From assembly GCA_937876415.1 (NCBI GenBank), contig CALEHE010000146.1:1-38034 (forward strand): DNA of 38,034 nt. The letters run 5' to 3'. Made by a program: the position numbers and the translations under genes. The notes beneath the pieces are model-generated. The model was given only the letters and a program-made list of their open reading frames with translations. It was not told where the DNA came from and made no database searches. Positions 16,755 to 24,763 of this stretch are shown one piece after another. Each line of letters starts with the position of its first letter. Within the stretch, counting starts at the first letter, position 1. The DNA is from an uncultured Actinomycetes bacterium (lineage in GTDB: Bacteria > Actinomycetota > Acidimicrobiia > Acidimicrobiales > Ilumatobacteraceae).

Positions 16755-17396
16755 ATGAATCTGCGTGATCGTCGTATCCAGTATGAAACAGCGGGATTGA
16801 ATTTTGAGGACCTTGATGAATCGCCGATTCAACAATGGCATGCGTGGTACATCGAGGCTGTCGAAGCAGAATTACCTGAACCAAATGCGATGGCTGTTGG
16901 CTCAATTGATTCTGATGGCATGCCCGACTCGCGCATCGTATTGGTTCGTGGGTTTGATGATGATGGACTAACTTTCTTTGGAAACTACAACAGTGCTAAA
17001 GGTCAACAACTCGACGCGAATCCAGTAGCGAGCGCAGTATTCCCTTGGATTGGTTTGCATCGACAAGTGCGGGTACGTGGCACTGTTGAAATGCTGCCAG
17101 GTCATGAAAGTGATGCATATTTTGCTTCACGACCACGTGATAGCCAATTGGGTGCTTGGGCTTCACCACAAAGCGAAGTGATTAGTGGTCGCGACATTCT
17201 GAACGAGCGTCACGCCGAGTTTGCCGAAAAATTCGCTGGAGTGGAAGTGCTGCGCCCGCCACATTGGGGTGGATGGCTACTGATTCCTGACGTCTTTGAA
17301 TTCTGGCAGGGACGTCCCAATCGTTTGCACGATCGTTTTCGATATCGCCGTGATGATGTCACCCAAGAATGGATGATTGAACGCTTAGCCCCGTAA
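16755..17396 (+). CDS. pdxH: Pyridoxamine 5'-phosphate oxidase
   Basis: 213 residues, FMN-dependent split-barrel enzyme of vitamin B6 metabolism that oxidises PNP/PMP to pyridoxal phosphate. Signature motifs are DSRIVLVRGFDDDGLTFFGNY, ASAVFPW, RQVRVRGTVE, SRPRDSQLGAWASPQS and the C-terminal EFWQGRPNRLHDRFRY...W...RLAP. ATG 16755 gives the family's typical start (MNLRDRRIQYE). It directly follows serS, and its 3' end overlaps the convergent gene by 12 bases. Confidence 0.95.
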   Translation: MNLRDRRIQYETAGLNFEDLDESPIQQWHAWYIEAVEAELPEPNAMAVGSIDSDGMPDSRIVLVRGFDDDGLTFFGNYNSAKGQQLDANPVASAVFPWIGLHRQVRVRGTVEMLPGHESDAYFASRPRDSQLGAWASPQSEVISGRDILNERHAEFAEKFAGVEVLRPPHWGGWLLIPDVFEFWQGRPNRLHDRFRYRRDDVTQEWMIERLAP

Positions 17397-18017
17397 CTGA
17401 ATTGTTTGCCAAGAATCGACTGCACTCACTAATCCGTTGATGAGTGATTCGGTATGGGGTGGCAATGACGGACCTTCCCAATCCCAAAACAGGGGAGTCG
17501 TACCACGCACGCGTGGGGGTAATTCAATCTGAACGCCAGTACCTGCTGGCAGGTTGACCGGGTTACGCGGATGCAATCCACGAAGTTCTTTGGGGATGTC
17601 GTCAATCTCAGTGATGACTTTGTAGGCCGGCAAGTGTGTACGCAAGTGCGAACCAACGTGTTGAGCGAAGGTTCGATGTTGTCCACCCAATAACAATGAT
17701 GAATAGAAGCCCTGTCGACCGAAACCGTGAATCGTGATGACAGTGTGAACATGATCAATGAAATTCTTGAGATGAGTTGAGGACTCGGGGGACACTTCAA
17801 TTGAGGGAATGTGTCGTTCCATTCCCTTGGGCTGGTGGACTCCGTAATAACTCGTTCCGCTACGTTCAGCGGCTCGCATGGCGATGACTTCAGTCATTTC
17901 TTCGAGGCCACCACCGTGATAGGCCATGAATCCGATGCGTTGGTCGGGGGGAAGATCTTGCCCGCGTAGAGTAATGACCTCTTCAACATCAGGATGATCT
18001 AGAAGTTCACGAAACAT
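17385..18017 (-). CDS. Poly-gamma-glutamate hydrolase-like protein
   Basis: 210 residues resembling the PF05908 family of zinc-dependent poly-gamma-glutamate hydrolases, which share the carboxypeptidase fold. Visible elements are AYHGGGLEEMTEVIA, with His and Glu as likely zinc ligands, SYYGVHQPKG, and ITIHGFG with a third His. There is no signal peptide, which is unusual if the target is an extracellular polymer. It starts six bases after ccdA ends and is therefore probably in the CcdA/TlpA operon. The natural substrate is unknown. Confidence 0.75.
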   Translation of the reverse strand: MFRELLDHPDVEEVITLRGQDLPPDQRIGFMAYHGGGLEEMTEVIAMRAAERSGTSYYGVHQPKGMERHIPSIEVSPESSTHLKNFIDHVHTVITIHGFGRQGFYSSLLLGGQHRTFAQHVGSHLRTHLPAYKVITEIDDIPKELRGLHPRNPVNLPAGTGVQIELPPRVRGTTPLFWDWEGPSLPPHTESLINGLVSAVDSWQTIQLRG

Positions 18018-18023
18018 TGGTGA

Positions 18024-18875
18024 TTACGAACCTTGATGAATCTCTCGTCGTCGCGAGACGAGGGTGTACGTGAGCGCGACTCCAACGATGACAGTGAAGA
18101 CGATTGCCAGAATGAGTCGGTTGTCGTCAATGATTTGAACGATTCGTTCTTGCCAGTTCAATACCTGGCCAGTGAAATCGTCATCGTATTTATCGCGAAT
18201 GTCGTTGAACCAATACCAGGTGAGATACAAACCCGAGAGAATCATGATGACTGCTGAAGCGATTTCAACGTAAGTCATGCCGACTCGGAGCGACTTCAAC
18301 AAGCCACCTTGGGCCAACGCAAGCGTGACGGTCAATGTGGTGATGAGCAATGACATCGCAACGCCATAGAGAACGACGGCAATGATTCCTTGAAAGAAAC
18401 CATCAGTATCAATGGTGCCAAGAACGATTGCCGAAAATGGCCCAATGGTGCAGCCAATTGAAGCGATGGCATAAGCCAAGCCGAAAACATACATTGAGGC
18501 AACGGTTTGGTCGCGTTTTCCAGTTTCAAGTTTGGGGGTTGAAAATGGCAGACGATAACCAAATAACATTGCGATACCCAAGATGACCAAGGCGACACCG
18601 ATTAACAGCGAAACATATTTCGCATTCTGATTGAGCCAATCGGTGAATAGTCGACTGACACCACCAACAATGATGAAGATGGTCATGAAACCAGCGGACA
18701 GCGCGGCACTGACCAAGAGTGCTCGACGGACTGTAGACCGTTGTGTCCCGGGTCGGCCACTAACGCCGAGGAAGTACATGAGGTACGTCGGCAACAAGAC
18801 AAAGCCGCATGGATTTACGGCAGCAAGTAACCCGGCTCCAAAACTCAACCACAGGCGATCAGAGTTGGCGATCAT
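18024..18875 (-). CDS. ccdA: CcdA/DsbD-type membrane thiol transporter
   Basis: 283 residues with about six core helices plus one C-terminal helix. The two conserved cysteines lie in AAVNPCGFVLLPTY (helix 1) and IASIGCTIGPF (helix 4), the hallmark of CcdA. It carries reducing equivalents across the membrane to extracytoplasmic thioredoxins. It overlaps the TlpA-like gene by four bases, the expected partner. The extra C-terminal loop and helix (residues about 225-283) are longer than in minimal CcdA. Likely roles are cytochrome c maturation or copper-site thiol maintenance. Confidence 0.88.
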   Translation of the reverse strand: MIANSDRLWLSFGAGLLAAVNPCGFVLLPTYLMYFLGVSGRPGTQRSTVRRALLVSAALSAGFMTIFIIVGGVSRLFTDWLNQNAKYVSLLIGVALVILGIAMLFGYRLPFSTPKLETGKRDQTVASMYVFGLAYAIASIGCTIGPFSAIVLGTIDTDGFFQGIIAVVLYGVAMSLLITTLTVTLALAQGGLLKSLRVGMTYVEIASAVIMILSGLYLTWYWFNDIRDKYDDDFTGQVLNWQERIVQIIDDNRLILAIVFTVIVGVALTYTLVSRRREIHQGS

Positions 18876-19477
18876 GAGACACCTAACTCTTTCAATGCTG
18901 ATGAAATGTCATCGGCGGTGAGTTCTCCGGCTATCTGCTTGATGATCGTGCCAGCGGCATTGACGAAGAACGTATTTGGAAAAGTTGAGACACCGTTCGC
19001 GACGACGGATTCTCCATTCGGGTCGCGCAAAATTTCGTAATCAATCCCGAGATCTTCAATGAACGAAGTTGCGACCTCGGAAGAGTCTTGAGTATTGATA
19101 CCGATGAAATTGACTTGCGCACCATATTTTGTAAAGGCATCTTGCAATGCGGGCATTTCTCGTTTGCACGGTTGACAGTTTGAGAACCAATAGTTGATGA
19201 GTGCTGGTTTTCCGTCGGTAAAGAAGCTTGCCGTATTGACAACTTGGTTGTTGAGATCACGAACGTCGGCGGGTTTCATTTGCTTGCCGACAACTGGGGC
19301 ATTGGTACCGATACCAGGCTCTTGATAAACGCCGGGTTGGTCAAGTATTACATCAGACTCGTTCGAGTCAGATTGGTTTGAAGCAACAACAATGATGGCG
19401 ATTGCTGAAGCAGAAACACCAGCGAGCACGGCAATGAAAAACGGGCTCAACCGCCGTAGTGAAAACTTCATTGCCAC
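18872..19477 (-). CDS. TlpA/ResA-like membrane-anchored thioredoxin
   Basis: 201 residues. One N-terminal membrane anchor, a linker, and a thioredoxin fold with the active-site motif CQPC in NYWFSNCQPCKREMP and the cis-Pro segment STFPNTFFV. It probably takes electrons from CcdA and reduces apocytochrome c or copper-site thiols outside the membrane. GTG 19477 is chosen because TAACCT, a plausible -10, lies exactly six bases upstream (leaderless); ATG 19471 is the alternative and loses two residues. It is the first gene of a three-gene operon. Confidence 0.88.
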   Translation of the reverse strand: MAMKFSLRRLSPFFIAVLAGVSASAIAIIVVASNQSDSNESDVILDQPGVYQEPGIGTNAPVVGKQMKPADVRDLNNQVVNTASFFTDGKPALINYWFSNCQPCKREMPALQDAFTKYGAQVNFIGINTQDSSEVATSFIEDLGIDYEILRDPNGESVVANGVSTFPNTFFVNAAGTIIKQIAGELTADDISSALKELGVS

Positions 19478-19552
19478 AGGCTCAGGTTAGTTGCCAGCCA
19501 TCTGATCGGGGCTCAGGTGAATCGTGACAGAGATTGCTTCGGGTCAGGGATG

Positions 19553-19586
19553 CCCGGCCGCAGTTTGGGGGGATACTGCGGCCGGG
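19553..19586. other. Strong inverted repeat between whiB and the tlpA operon
   Basis: Perfect 11-base arms (CCCGGCCGCAG and its complement) flank a 12-base loop rich in G on the plus strand. It lies about 75 bases downstream of the whiB stop and 76 bases upstream of the tlpA-like start. There is no T-run, so it is not a canonical intrinsic terminator, though such GC hairpins can terminate in actinomycetes. It could instead act as a cis element for the downstream operon. Confidence 0.5.
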
Positions 19587-19660
19587 ACCTCCCGGTGCAG
19601 TGATGGGGTCGTCAAGCGTTGCCCACCACCGAGATGAATGTGGATGATTACGTGATGTGA

Positions 19661-20047
19661 CTAGGCGACTCGAATGGCCACCTCGTAACTCTTCTGATCA
19701 CTAACGCTCAAGATGCTGCGAATTGTGCGATCTTCGTCAATCACCAAAATGGGCTTGGGTAAAACCGAAGGTCTCCCGCGGGGTCGGCGGTCAACCACGA
19801 TGCGTCCATTTTCTATGAGTTCACCTCCCCAGACGCCCCAGGGCTCCTCGCGTTCAAGAGCACCATCAAGGCACGAGGCAGATAAGGCACATCGGGTACA
19901 GATTGCTTTGGCGCGAGCGATATCAATGTTTTCGTCGCTGAAGAACAGAGGCGTCAGCGTGCCATTGCCATCGGCGCAACGGGCAGTTTGCTTGATGAAA
20001 AGGGGAGCAACGATTTCTTCAATTGGGGCTTCAAGGATCATGGTCAT
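19661..20047 (-). CDS. WhiB-family Fe-S transcriptional regulator
   Basis: 128 residues. Four cluster-binding cysteines, Cys24, Cys50, Cys53 and Cys59, have the Wbl spacing (C-x25-C-x2-C-x5-C), followed by the GVWGGE turn and a basic RRPRGRP DNA-binding tail. An extra 35 residues follow the tail. Wbl proteins bind a [4Fe-4S] cluster and act with sigma factor to regulate transcription; they are confined essentially to actinobacteria and their phages. ATG 20047 has AGAAAGAG upstream. The exact Wbl class cannot be fixed. Confidence 0.93.
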   Translation of the reverse strand: MTMILEAPIEEIVAPLFIKQTARCADGNGTLTPLFFSDENIDIARAKAICTRCALSASCLDGALEREEPWGVWGGELIENGRIVVDRRPRGRPSVLPKPILVIDEDRTIRSILSVSDQKSYEVAIRVA

Positions 20048-20104
20048 GGTGGTTCTCTTTCTTAGTGGTGTTGTTGTGGATAACTGGTTTGGTGTCGGGA
20101 AAAC

Positions 20105-20134
20105 GAAAAAGGCCGCTGGGATTTCCCAGCGGCC
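20105..20134 (-). terminator. Rho-independent terminator
   Basis: Perfect 10-base arms GGCCGCTGGG/CCCAGCGGCC enclose a four-base loop (20111-20134) and are followed on the minus strand by TTTTTCGTTT. It ends minus-strand transcription from the small genes at 20166-20719 and insulates whiB. Confidence 0.85.
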
Positions 20135-20165
20135 TCAGTGAGGATTCTCGACGTTGGTGTGTGAC

Positions 20166-20387
20166 CTACGTGAGTGACTCCCTGAGCCGCTGGGGTGAAC
20201 GCTTGGTATTCACCGCTGCAAAGCCGGCTGCCATATAGGCAGTCTTGGCGGCTGCATGCTTCATGCCTGCGTGCTTAACGGCGAACGTGTTTGCAGACGC
20301 GAAGGAGAACACTGACCATGAGATCACTGGAGATGAGATCACTGGAGATGAGATCATGGAGATCAACGGGGTGTTCTGGAGAGACAT
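20166..20387 (-). CDS. Short uncharacterised frame containing a tandem repeat
   Basis: A 73-residue frame from ATG 20387, closed 31 bases before a strong terminator. The N-terminal part carries the repeated ISSPV peptide from a 15-base tandem duplication. The C-terminal part is Ala/His/Lys rich (FAVKHAGMKHAAAKTAYMAAGFAAV), and the overall charge is basic. No family is recognised. It may be a real small protein or only the transcribed tail of the upstream gene. A ribosome site is not evident. Confidence 0.3.
   Translation of the reverse strand: MSLQNTPLISMISSPVISSPVISWSVFSFASANTFAVKHAGMKHAAAKTAYMAAGFAAVNTKRSPQRLRESLT
20321..20364. repeat. 15-bp tandem repeat, about three copies
   Basis: The unit AGATCACTGGAGATG occurs twice exactly (20321-20335, 20336-20350), followed by a third copy with one base missing (20351-20364). 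It lies within the short minus-strand frame at 20166-20387. Confidence 0.9.
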
Positions 20388-20449
20388 AACGCTTAATAGG
20401 CAACCACCTTGAAATGACAAAGTCAACTGAATTAGCAAAGACCACTTCT

Positions 20450-20719
20450 TTAGGCGGTACTGAGGGACCGCGACGAGCGCCAAAATGTGATGGCCAGAAG
20501 GAGAATCCCCCCTGCTAGAAGGGTAATTCCACTGGCCCCGAGGATGATGTTTTGGCGATGTTGAGCCTTTTCAGAAATACTTTCACCGCCGCGAAAGATG
20601 AGAAAAAATCCGAGGCCAATCAACCCAAAAATGGCGACCGATAGCGAACTCATGACTCGCAGACGTCTCAACGTGGTTTCATCAATTTCAGACAGATCGG
20701 GGTTGGCAGTTGCGGTCAT
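20450..20719 (-). CDS. Small two-helix membrane protein
   Basis: 89 residues from ATG 20719. A charged start (DLSEIDETTLRRLRV) is followed by two hydrophobic helices (SVAIFGLIGLGFFLIF and ILGASGITLLAGGILLLAI) joined by a polar loop. No family is recognised. AGAGG lies just before the start. It ends 62 bases ahead of the repeat-bearing short frame and is probably transcribed with it to the terminator at 20105-20134. Confidence 0.6.
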   Translation of the reverse strand: MTATANPDLSEIDETTLRRLRVMSSLSVAIFGLIGLGFFLIFRGGESISEKAQHRQNIILGASGITLLAGGILLLAITFWRSSRSLSTA

Positions 20720-20865
20720 ACCTCTGAGAGGGCGCAATCGCTGAAATCTCACACTTTTCTCATCGATACTTCATACCAACTAGCGCAGTTTGTTCAGAAT
20801 TTGTTTGCCAGTTAGAGCGTTGAACTTTGCTCTCCCGAAAGTTGTGCTTGCGAGACTTTTGCTAC

Positions 20866-21345
20866 GTGAACACGACATTGATCAAGAAGTTTGATCGCAC
20901 GGCTCTACCAATCATGGCGATGTCTGGTGTTTCGTTTATCGGCACTGCGTGTACACCCTTGTTGTTGGGAAATCCTTTGGCCTTGATGTTGCTCAGTCCC
21001 CGAATCATCTTCATGGGTCTGGCGGCGGGGCAAATGTCGCTCATTCCATTTGTCTTACTTGCTTCTTTACGTTTGTCCGTGACGGATCCTTTTCACTTTT
21101 TACTTGGTCGCCGTCATGGCCCCAAGCAGATGATGAAGTTGGGCCGAATCGGTCGTTGGATGGCTAAACCAGGAACTCATCACAAGACTGTGGCGATCGG
21201 ACTCTTGGCGTTCCGTCCTATTGGTCGACATTTGATGTGGGCGGGTGCACAGAATGTGCGCGATCGATGGGTTGTGGCGATTGATGTGGTGAGCACAATC
21301 GTGTATTGCGTCATCGTGCATAAAACAGCGAAGAGAATCTTGTGA
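20866..21345 (+). CDS. Putative DedA-like membrane protein
   Basis: 159 residues from GTG 20866, with about four hydrophobic segments. Weak resemblance to the DedA/SNARE-associated family lies in the order of a helix, a YxLGRxxG-like stretch (FHFLLGRRHGPKQ), then RPIGRH...AGAQN, comparable to the RFxPxxR...AG segment of DedA. It is shorter than typical DedA (about 200 residues) and acidic catalytic-like residues are not obvious, so the call is tentative. The stretch AGACTTTTGCTA upstream of the start also occurs exactly before the gene at 22794. Confidence 0.5.
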   Translation: MNTTLIKKFDRTALPIMAMSGVSFIGTACTPLLLGNPLALMLLSPRIIFMGLAAGQMSLIPFVLLASLRLSVTDPFHFLLGRRHGPKQMMKLGRIGRWMAKPGTHHKTVAIGLLAFRPIGRHLMWAGAQNVRDRWVVAIDVVSTIVYCVIVHKTAKRIL

Positions 21346-21403
21346 GACTGAAGAGAATATTGCGCATCTTCGGCGAGACTCAAAAACCCGAGTGGTTCTG
21401 GTT

Positions 21404-22126
21404 CTATTTTTGAAGAACGACGTACTGACTGCGCTGTAGGGCAATCGGAGTTGACCGAGTGACTAATCGTTGAAGCAGTTTCACGACCGTTTTCCAGCGC
21501 GGCATTATTTGATGTGAAAGTTCAATGGGTTGAACGGGACGCTCAAAAATTTGGACCGCCGTAAATCCAGCTTTTACGCCACCTTTAATAATTCGTTTTG
21601 GTGGCATGTCACGTTCGGTGACGCCGAGATCTTTCATTGCCTGAACTGAAACCGCACTCTTCGCGTGACCAGAACCTGGTTCAAGAGTGATGCAAATCCC
21701 ACCCTTTTTTAATGCTCGATAAGCACTCCGCAACGCCAGCACTTCATCTTCGGCGTGGTGAAGACAATCATAGAAAATGACCGCGTCAAACTGATTTTCA
21801 AAGAGAAGCGATTCGAAATCGCTGACTACTGCATCAAGGACAACGTTGTAGCGGGCGGCGTTGATTTTGGCGAGCTCCACCATCTCGGGTGCGATATCTG
21901 TGGCCGTCACTTCGTAGCCACTCAAGGCATAGAAACAACTTGTCCAACCACTGCCCGCGCCAATATCAAGAATCTTGGCAGGAGGTGCCGGCAGCAGCGA
22001 GATCAACGCCCCCATCTCTTGTAAATAGAGACCCCGCAATTCGTCTGACCACGGCTTGTCAAGTGCATGCTTTTTGCCGATGTCTCCAAGGCGACCGATG
22101 TAATCAATTTCATCTTGTTTGGCCAC
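21404..22126 (-). CDS. Class I SAM-dependent methyltransferase
   Basis: 240 residues. Motif I is ILDIGAGSGW near residue 52, an acidic end of beta-2 follows (EVTATDIAPEM), then motif II-like DAVIFYDCLHHAED and post-motif LKKGGICITLEPG. The C-terminal 60 residues may bind substrate. The substrate is unknown. The start is GTG 22126 with no ribosome site but a TAGAAT box exactly six bases upstream, suggesting a leaderless transcript. It is divergent from the next gene with only 20 bases between the starts. Confidence 0.85.
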   Translation of the reverse strand: MAKQDEIDYIGRLGDIGKKHALDKPWSDELRGLYLQEMGALISLLPAPPAKILDIGAGSGWTSCFYALSGYEVTATDIAPEMVELAKINAARYNVVLDAVVSDFESLLFENQFDAVIFYDCLHHAEDEVLALRSAYRALKKGGICITLEPGSGHAKSAVSVQAMKDLGVTERDMPPKRIIKGGVKAGFTAVQIFERPVQPIELSHQIMPRWKTVVKLLQRLVTRSTPIALQRSQYVVLQK

Positions 22127-22131
22127 GGCAT

Positions 22132-22138
22132 TATTCTA
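22132..22138. promoter_or_regulatory. Symmetric -10 element shared by divergent genes
   Basis: TATTCTA reads as TATTCT on the plus strand, nine bases before ATG 22147, and as TAGAAT on the minus strand, six bases before GTG 22126. Overlapping -10 boxes of this kind are known to drive divergent transcription. No good -35 is seen on either side. Confidence 0.45.
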
Positions 22139-22146
22139 AACGAGGA

Positions 22147-22638
22147 ATGTTCTCGGGGCTGAGCATCGCGACAATGGTCAACTACGGATACGGTTTGTCA
22201 ATGAGCGAAATCGCGCTGTTGGCGAATACCGCAGGCACATTGTTTATGGTGGGCCTTATATGGTTTGTGCAACGGGTCCACTATCCATTACTTGCTCAAG
22301 TTGATGTTAAAGATCAGAAATCTGTGGGTCATGAACACCAGCGTCGAACCTCGCAAGTAGTCGGACTCCCGATGGGCGTTGAAGGTGTGAGTACCTTAGT
22401 GCTTCTCGTTTCTCGACCCGATCAAGTGACGTGGTTTTTGCCGTGGGTTGGCGCTTTTTTTCTAGCGATTTCGTTGGGCTCAACCGTTTTTCTCTCGGTC
22501 CCGTTGCATGAGAGGATGATTAGTAAACCGTCAAGCCAGATTGGCAAAAAACTAGTGGCGACCAATTGGCCCCGAACTATCTCGTGGACGTTTCGTGGTG
22601 TTATCTGCTTAGTGATGTGCGCTCAAACAATAAGTTAA
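22147..22638 (+). CDS. Four-helix membrane protein of a conserved hypothetical family
   Basis: 163 residues from ATG 22147 with about four hydrophobic helices. The signature FMVGLIWFVQRVHYPLL, followed by HEHQRRT and the VVGLPMGVEG turn, is recognisable from a widespread uncharacterised bacterial membrane family whose conserved Gln, His and Glu suggest a buried polar site. No function is known to me. It shares a 20-base divergent promoter region with the methyltransferase gene. Confidence 0.7.
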   Translation: MFSGLSIATMVNYGYGLSMSEIALLANTAGTLFMVGLIWFVQRVHYPLLAQVDVKDQKSVGHEHQRRTSQVVGLPMGVEGVSTLVLLVSRPDQVTWFLPWVGAFFLAISLGSTVFLSVPLHERMISKPSSQIGKKLVATNWPRTISWTFRGVICLVMCAQTIS

Positions 22639-22793
22639 TTACTAAGTTAAGAGTGACGGTTGGCGCTAGATCATTTTGCTTTGTGACGACTTAGTTAACG
22701 TCTCGCCTATGTCCAGTGCAACTGCTCTGCACGACGGGACTAATTCGTGGCCACGCCAACAAGTCAATTCAATGACGGGGGTAGACTTTTGCT

Positions 22794-23828
22794 ATGAGCA
22801 CGCGACTTTTGATCCTTGGTGGTCTTTTAGTTGTATCTGCGTGCGGAAATATCTCGTCGACTGGTGAAGTAACGACTACTACTGTGCTCGCAACCACATC
22901 GACCTCGACTTCGACAACGACATCAAGCACTACGTCAACGACGACGACAACTTTGGCGCCGATTCAAATATCGGGTGAGTTTGCCGATGTAGCAGAAGCG
23001 GCCGCACTGGGTCCGTTGCCCGAGAATTTTGCCCTTGGCGCAAAGGCCGCGAGCAAATCACCTTTATATGACAATGGTTGTCATGCCTCAACAGCAGCGA
23101 TTGATCCAGTCATTTGTGAATTCGGCGATCTTGAAAGTGATGTCGTCATTGTTTTTACAGGCGATAGTCATGCGGCTCAGTGGTTTGGCGCACTGGAAGT
23201 TGCCGCTCGAACCAACCATTGGAAATTGATTTCAATGACGAAGTCTTCGTGTCCGGTCGCTGATGTGCCGACTTATCGACGACGAGACGCACTACCTGAT
23301 GGAGAAGAGTTGCTGTATCCCGAATGCGATGAGTTTCACAAACGGGCTCATGCGGCTATGCGAGAGATGCAACCTGATTTAGTGATCTTTGCTGTTTTGT
23401 CACGCTTTCGTTTGGTGAACAGCGGTGGGATTGCTGCTTTCAGTGCTGGACTAGGCAAGTCAATTTCAGCAGTAGCCGGCGTAGGAACAAAGGTTTTGGT
23501 TTTGGGAGAGACCCCCAAGACAAATGGTGAAGACATCCCCAGTTGTTTATCTAAACACAAAAGCGATATTTCAAAATGCGCGAACCCGCGGAGTAAAGCC
23601 GAGTTTCCTGAGCGCGTCAAATACATTTCAGATGTGGTATCGGAACATTCGGCGACGTATGTGAACCCAGTCGACTGGTTCTGCACCGCAGACCTATGCC
23701 CAGGAGCGATTGCGGGTCGGATCGTTTACCGCGACTACAACCACATTTCTGATCAGTTTGCGCGCTACCGTGCTCCACAGATTGCTGAAGCAATCAAAAT
23801 TGCTTTAGCCGGACCAGATGCAACTTAA
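22794..23828 (+). CDS. SGNH-fold lipoprotein, acyl-esterase or acyltransferase-like
   Basis: 344 residues. A lipoprotein signal (LLVVSAC, Cys17) is followed by a Thr/Ser-rich linker (residues 22-55) and an SGNH domain like the C-terminal domain of OafB/OatA-type O-acyltransferases. Ser124 lies in FTGDSHAAQW and the catalytic Asp/His in DYNHISDQF near the C-terminus. Several cysteines suggest disulfides. The membrane acyltransferase domain usually fused to it is absent, so it may be a free esterase acting on acetylated glycans. TAGACT lies exactly six bases upstream of ATG 22794 (leaderless). It overlaps the next lipoprotein gene by 11 bases. Confidence 0.8.
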   Translation: MSTRLLILGGLLVVSACGNISSTGEVTTTTVLATTSTSTSTTTSSTTSTTTTTLAPIQISGEFADVAEAAALGPLPENFALGAKAASKSPLYDNGCHASTAAIDPVICEFGDLESDVVIVFTGDSHAAQWFGALEVAARTNHWKLISMTKSSCPVADVPTYRRRDALPDGEELLYPECDEFHKRAHAAMREMQPDLVIFAVLSRFRLVNSGGIAAFSAGLGKSISAVAGVGTKVLVLGETPKTNGEDIPSCLSKHKSDISKCANPRSKAEFPERVKYISDVVSEHSATYVNPVDWFCTADLCPGAIAGRIVYRDYNHISDQFARYRAPQIAEAIKIALAGPDAT

Positions 23829-24753
23829 ATTCCGTCTTTGTGTCTTCTTGATGTGTGCAGTATCCCTAAGTTGTGCATCAGAAATGTCTCAAGTGAATGA
23901 AGAAACGACTGTTGTCTCGTCTGTCGCGACTTTAATTTCCATTCCCTCAACTTCTGAAAATCCGACTTCTGTGCCGTCGCCGATGGTGTCAAGCACGACG
24001 CAAGTGAATGATGACAAATTAGTAGTTCCTATTGGAATGTGCGATTTCATGACTGAGGGTTCAATGGGATTCGGCAACCGCTCGCCGAACAAGCCTGAAT
24101 CAGTTGTGGTCATTGGAAAGTCTGATGGCGATCTTCCCATCATTGCGGAGCACTGGGGTCAAACCTCGGGTCCGCAGGTCTTGGTGGTCGGTCAGATTCA
24201 TGGTGATGAATGTGCTCCAGCTTTTGTTGTGAATGAATTGCGCCAGCGACCGCCCGAAAATTATGGATTGTGGCTCATTCCGACTTTGAATCCCGAGGGG
24301 CACTTCCTTGGTAGGCGAACCAACGGGAGTGGGGTAGATCTCAATCGAGACGGACTCGCCCGGAGTGCTCCTGAAACTAAGGCATTGATGGCGTTTACTC
24401 GATTAGTGGCTCCTGACCTCACCGTATATCTGCATTCTCCACTCAATTGGATTGGGTATTTCAATGGTTCGCTAGCCAAAGATGTTGGTTCGCAACTTGT
24501 GAAAGCGTTGGGAATGGACGTGTTGTATACATCTGGCGTCAACCCGCCCGAAAGTGCATTTCTTTGGCAAGGGCAGAACGCAGTCATGCCAGGGCAACAA
24601 TCAATATTGATTGAAATGCCCTCAATATCTACAAAAGAGGCATCAGCGGCACCGAATCGAAGTCCAGAGAGTTTTAGCACGGTTGAGAAGGTTGCAGTAT
24701 TCGCCTCAATAGTCAGAGATACGCTTGACGAGGCAATGAAAGAACTTGAATAG
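23818..24753 (+). CDS. M14-like zinc carboxypeptidase lipoprotein
   Basis: 311 residues. A lipobox-like SLSC (Cys19) precedes a Ser/Thr/Val linker, then an M14-type peptidase core of about 220 residues: GQIHGDE with His and Glu zinc ligands, PTLNPEGH, the NGSGVDLNRD motif, a third His in YLHSP, and a probable catalytic Glu in LIEMPS. It probably trims peptidoglycan stem peptides or similar wall peptides. ATG 23818 lies inside the end of the SGNH gene, so the two lipoproteins are made together. Confidence 0.82.
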   Translation: MQLKFRLCVFLMCAVSLSCASEMSQVNEETTVVSSVATLISIPSTSENPTSVPSPMVSSTTQVNDDKLVVPIGMCDFMTEGSMGFGNRSPNKPESVVVIGKSDGDLPIIAEHWGQTSGPQVLVVGQIHGDECAPAFVVNELRQRPPENYGLWLIPTLNPEGHFLGRRTNGSGVDLNRDGLARSAPETKALMAFTRLVAPDLTVYLHSPLNWIGYFNGSLAKDVGSQLVKALGMDVLYTSGVNPPESAFLWQGQNAVMPGQQSILIEMPSISTKEASAAPNRSPESFSTVEKVAVFASIVRDTLDEAMKELE

Positions 24754-24763
24754 AGGAATCAGT

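Noticed and set aside
21340-21415. Possible terminator between 21345 and 21404 (CAAAAA...TTTTTG arms)
   Set aside because: The paired arms are A/T-only with a weak four-base inner stem; too unstable to call.
22880-22960. ACN-rich stretch resembling a microsatellite
   Set aside because: It encodes the Thr-rich stalk of a lipoprotein and the codons are mixed, so it is protein-level bias.
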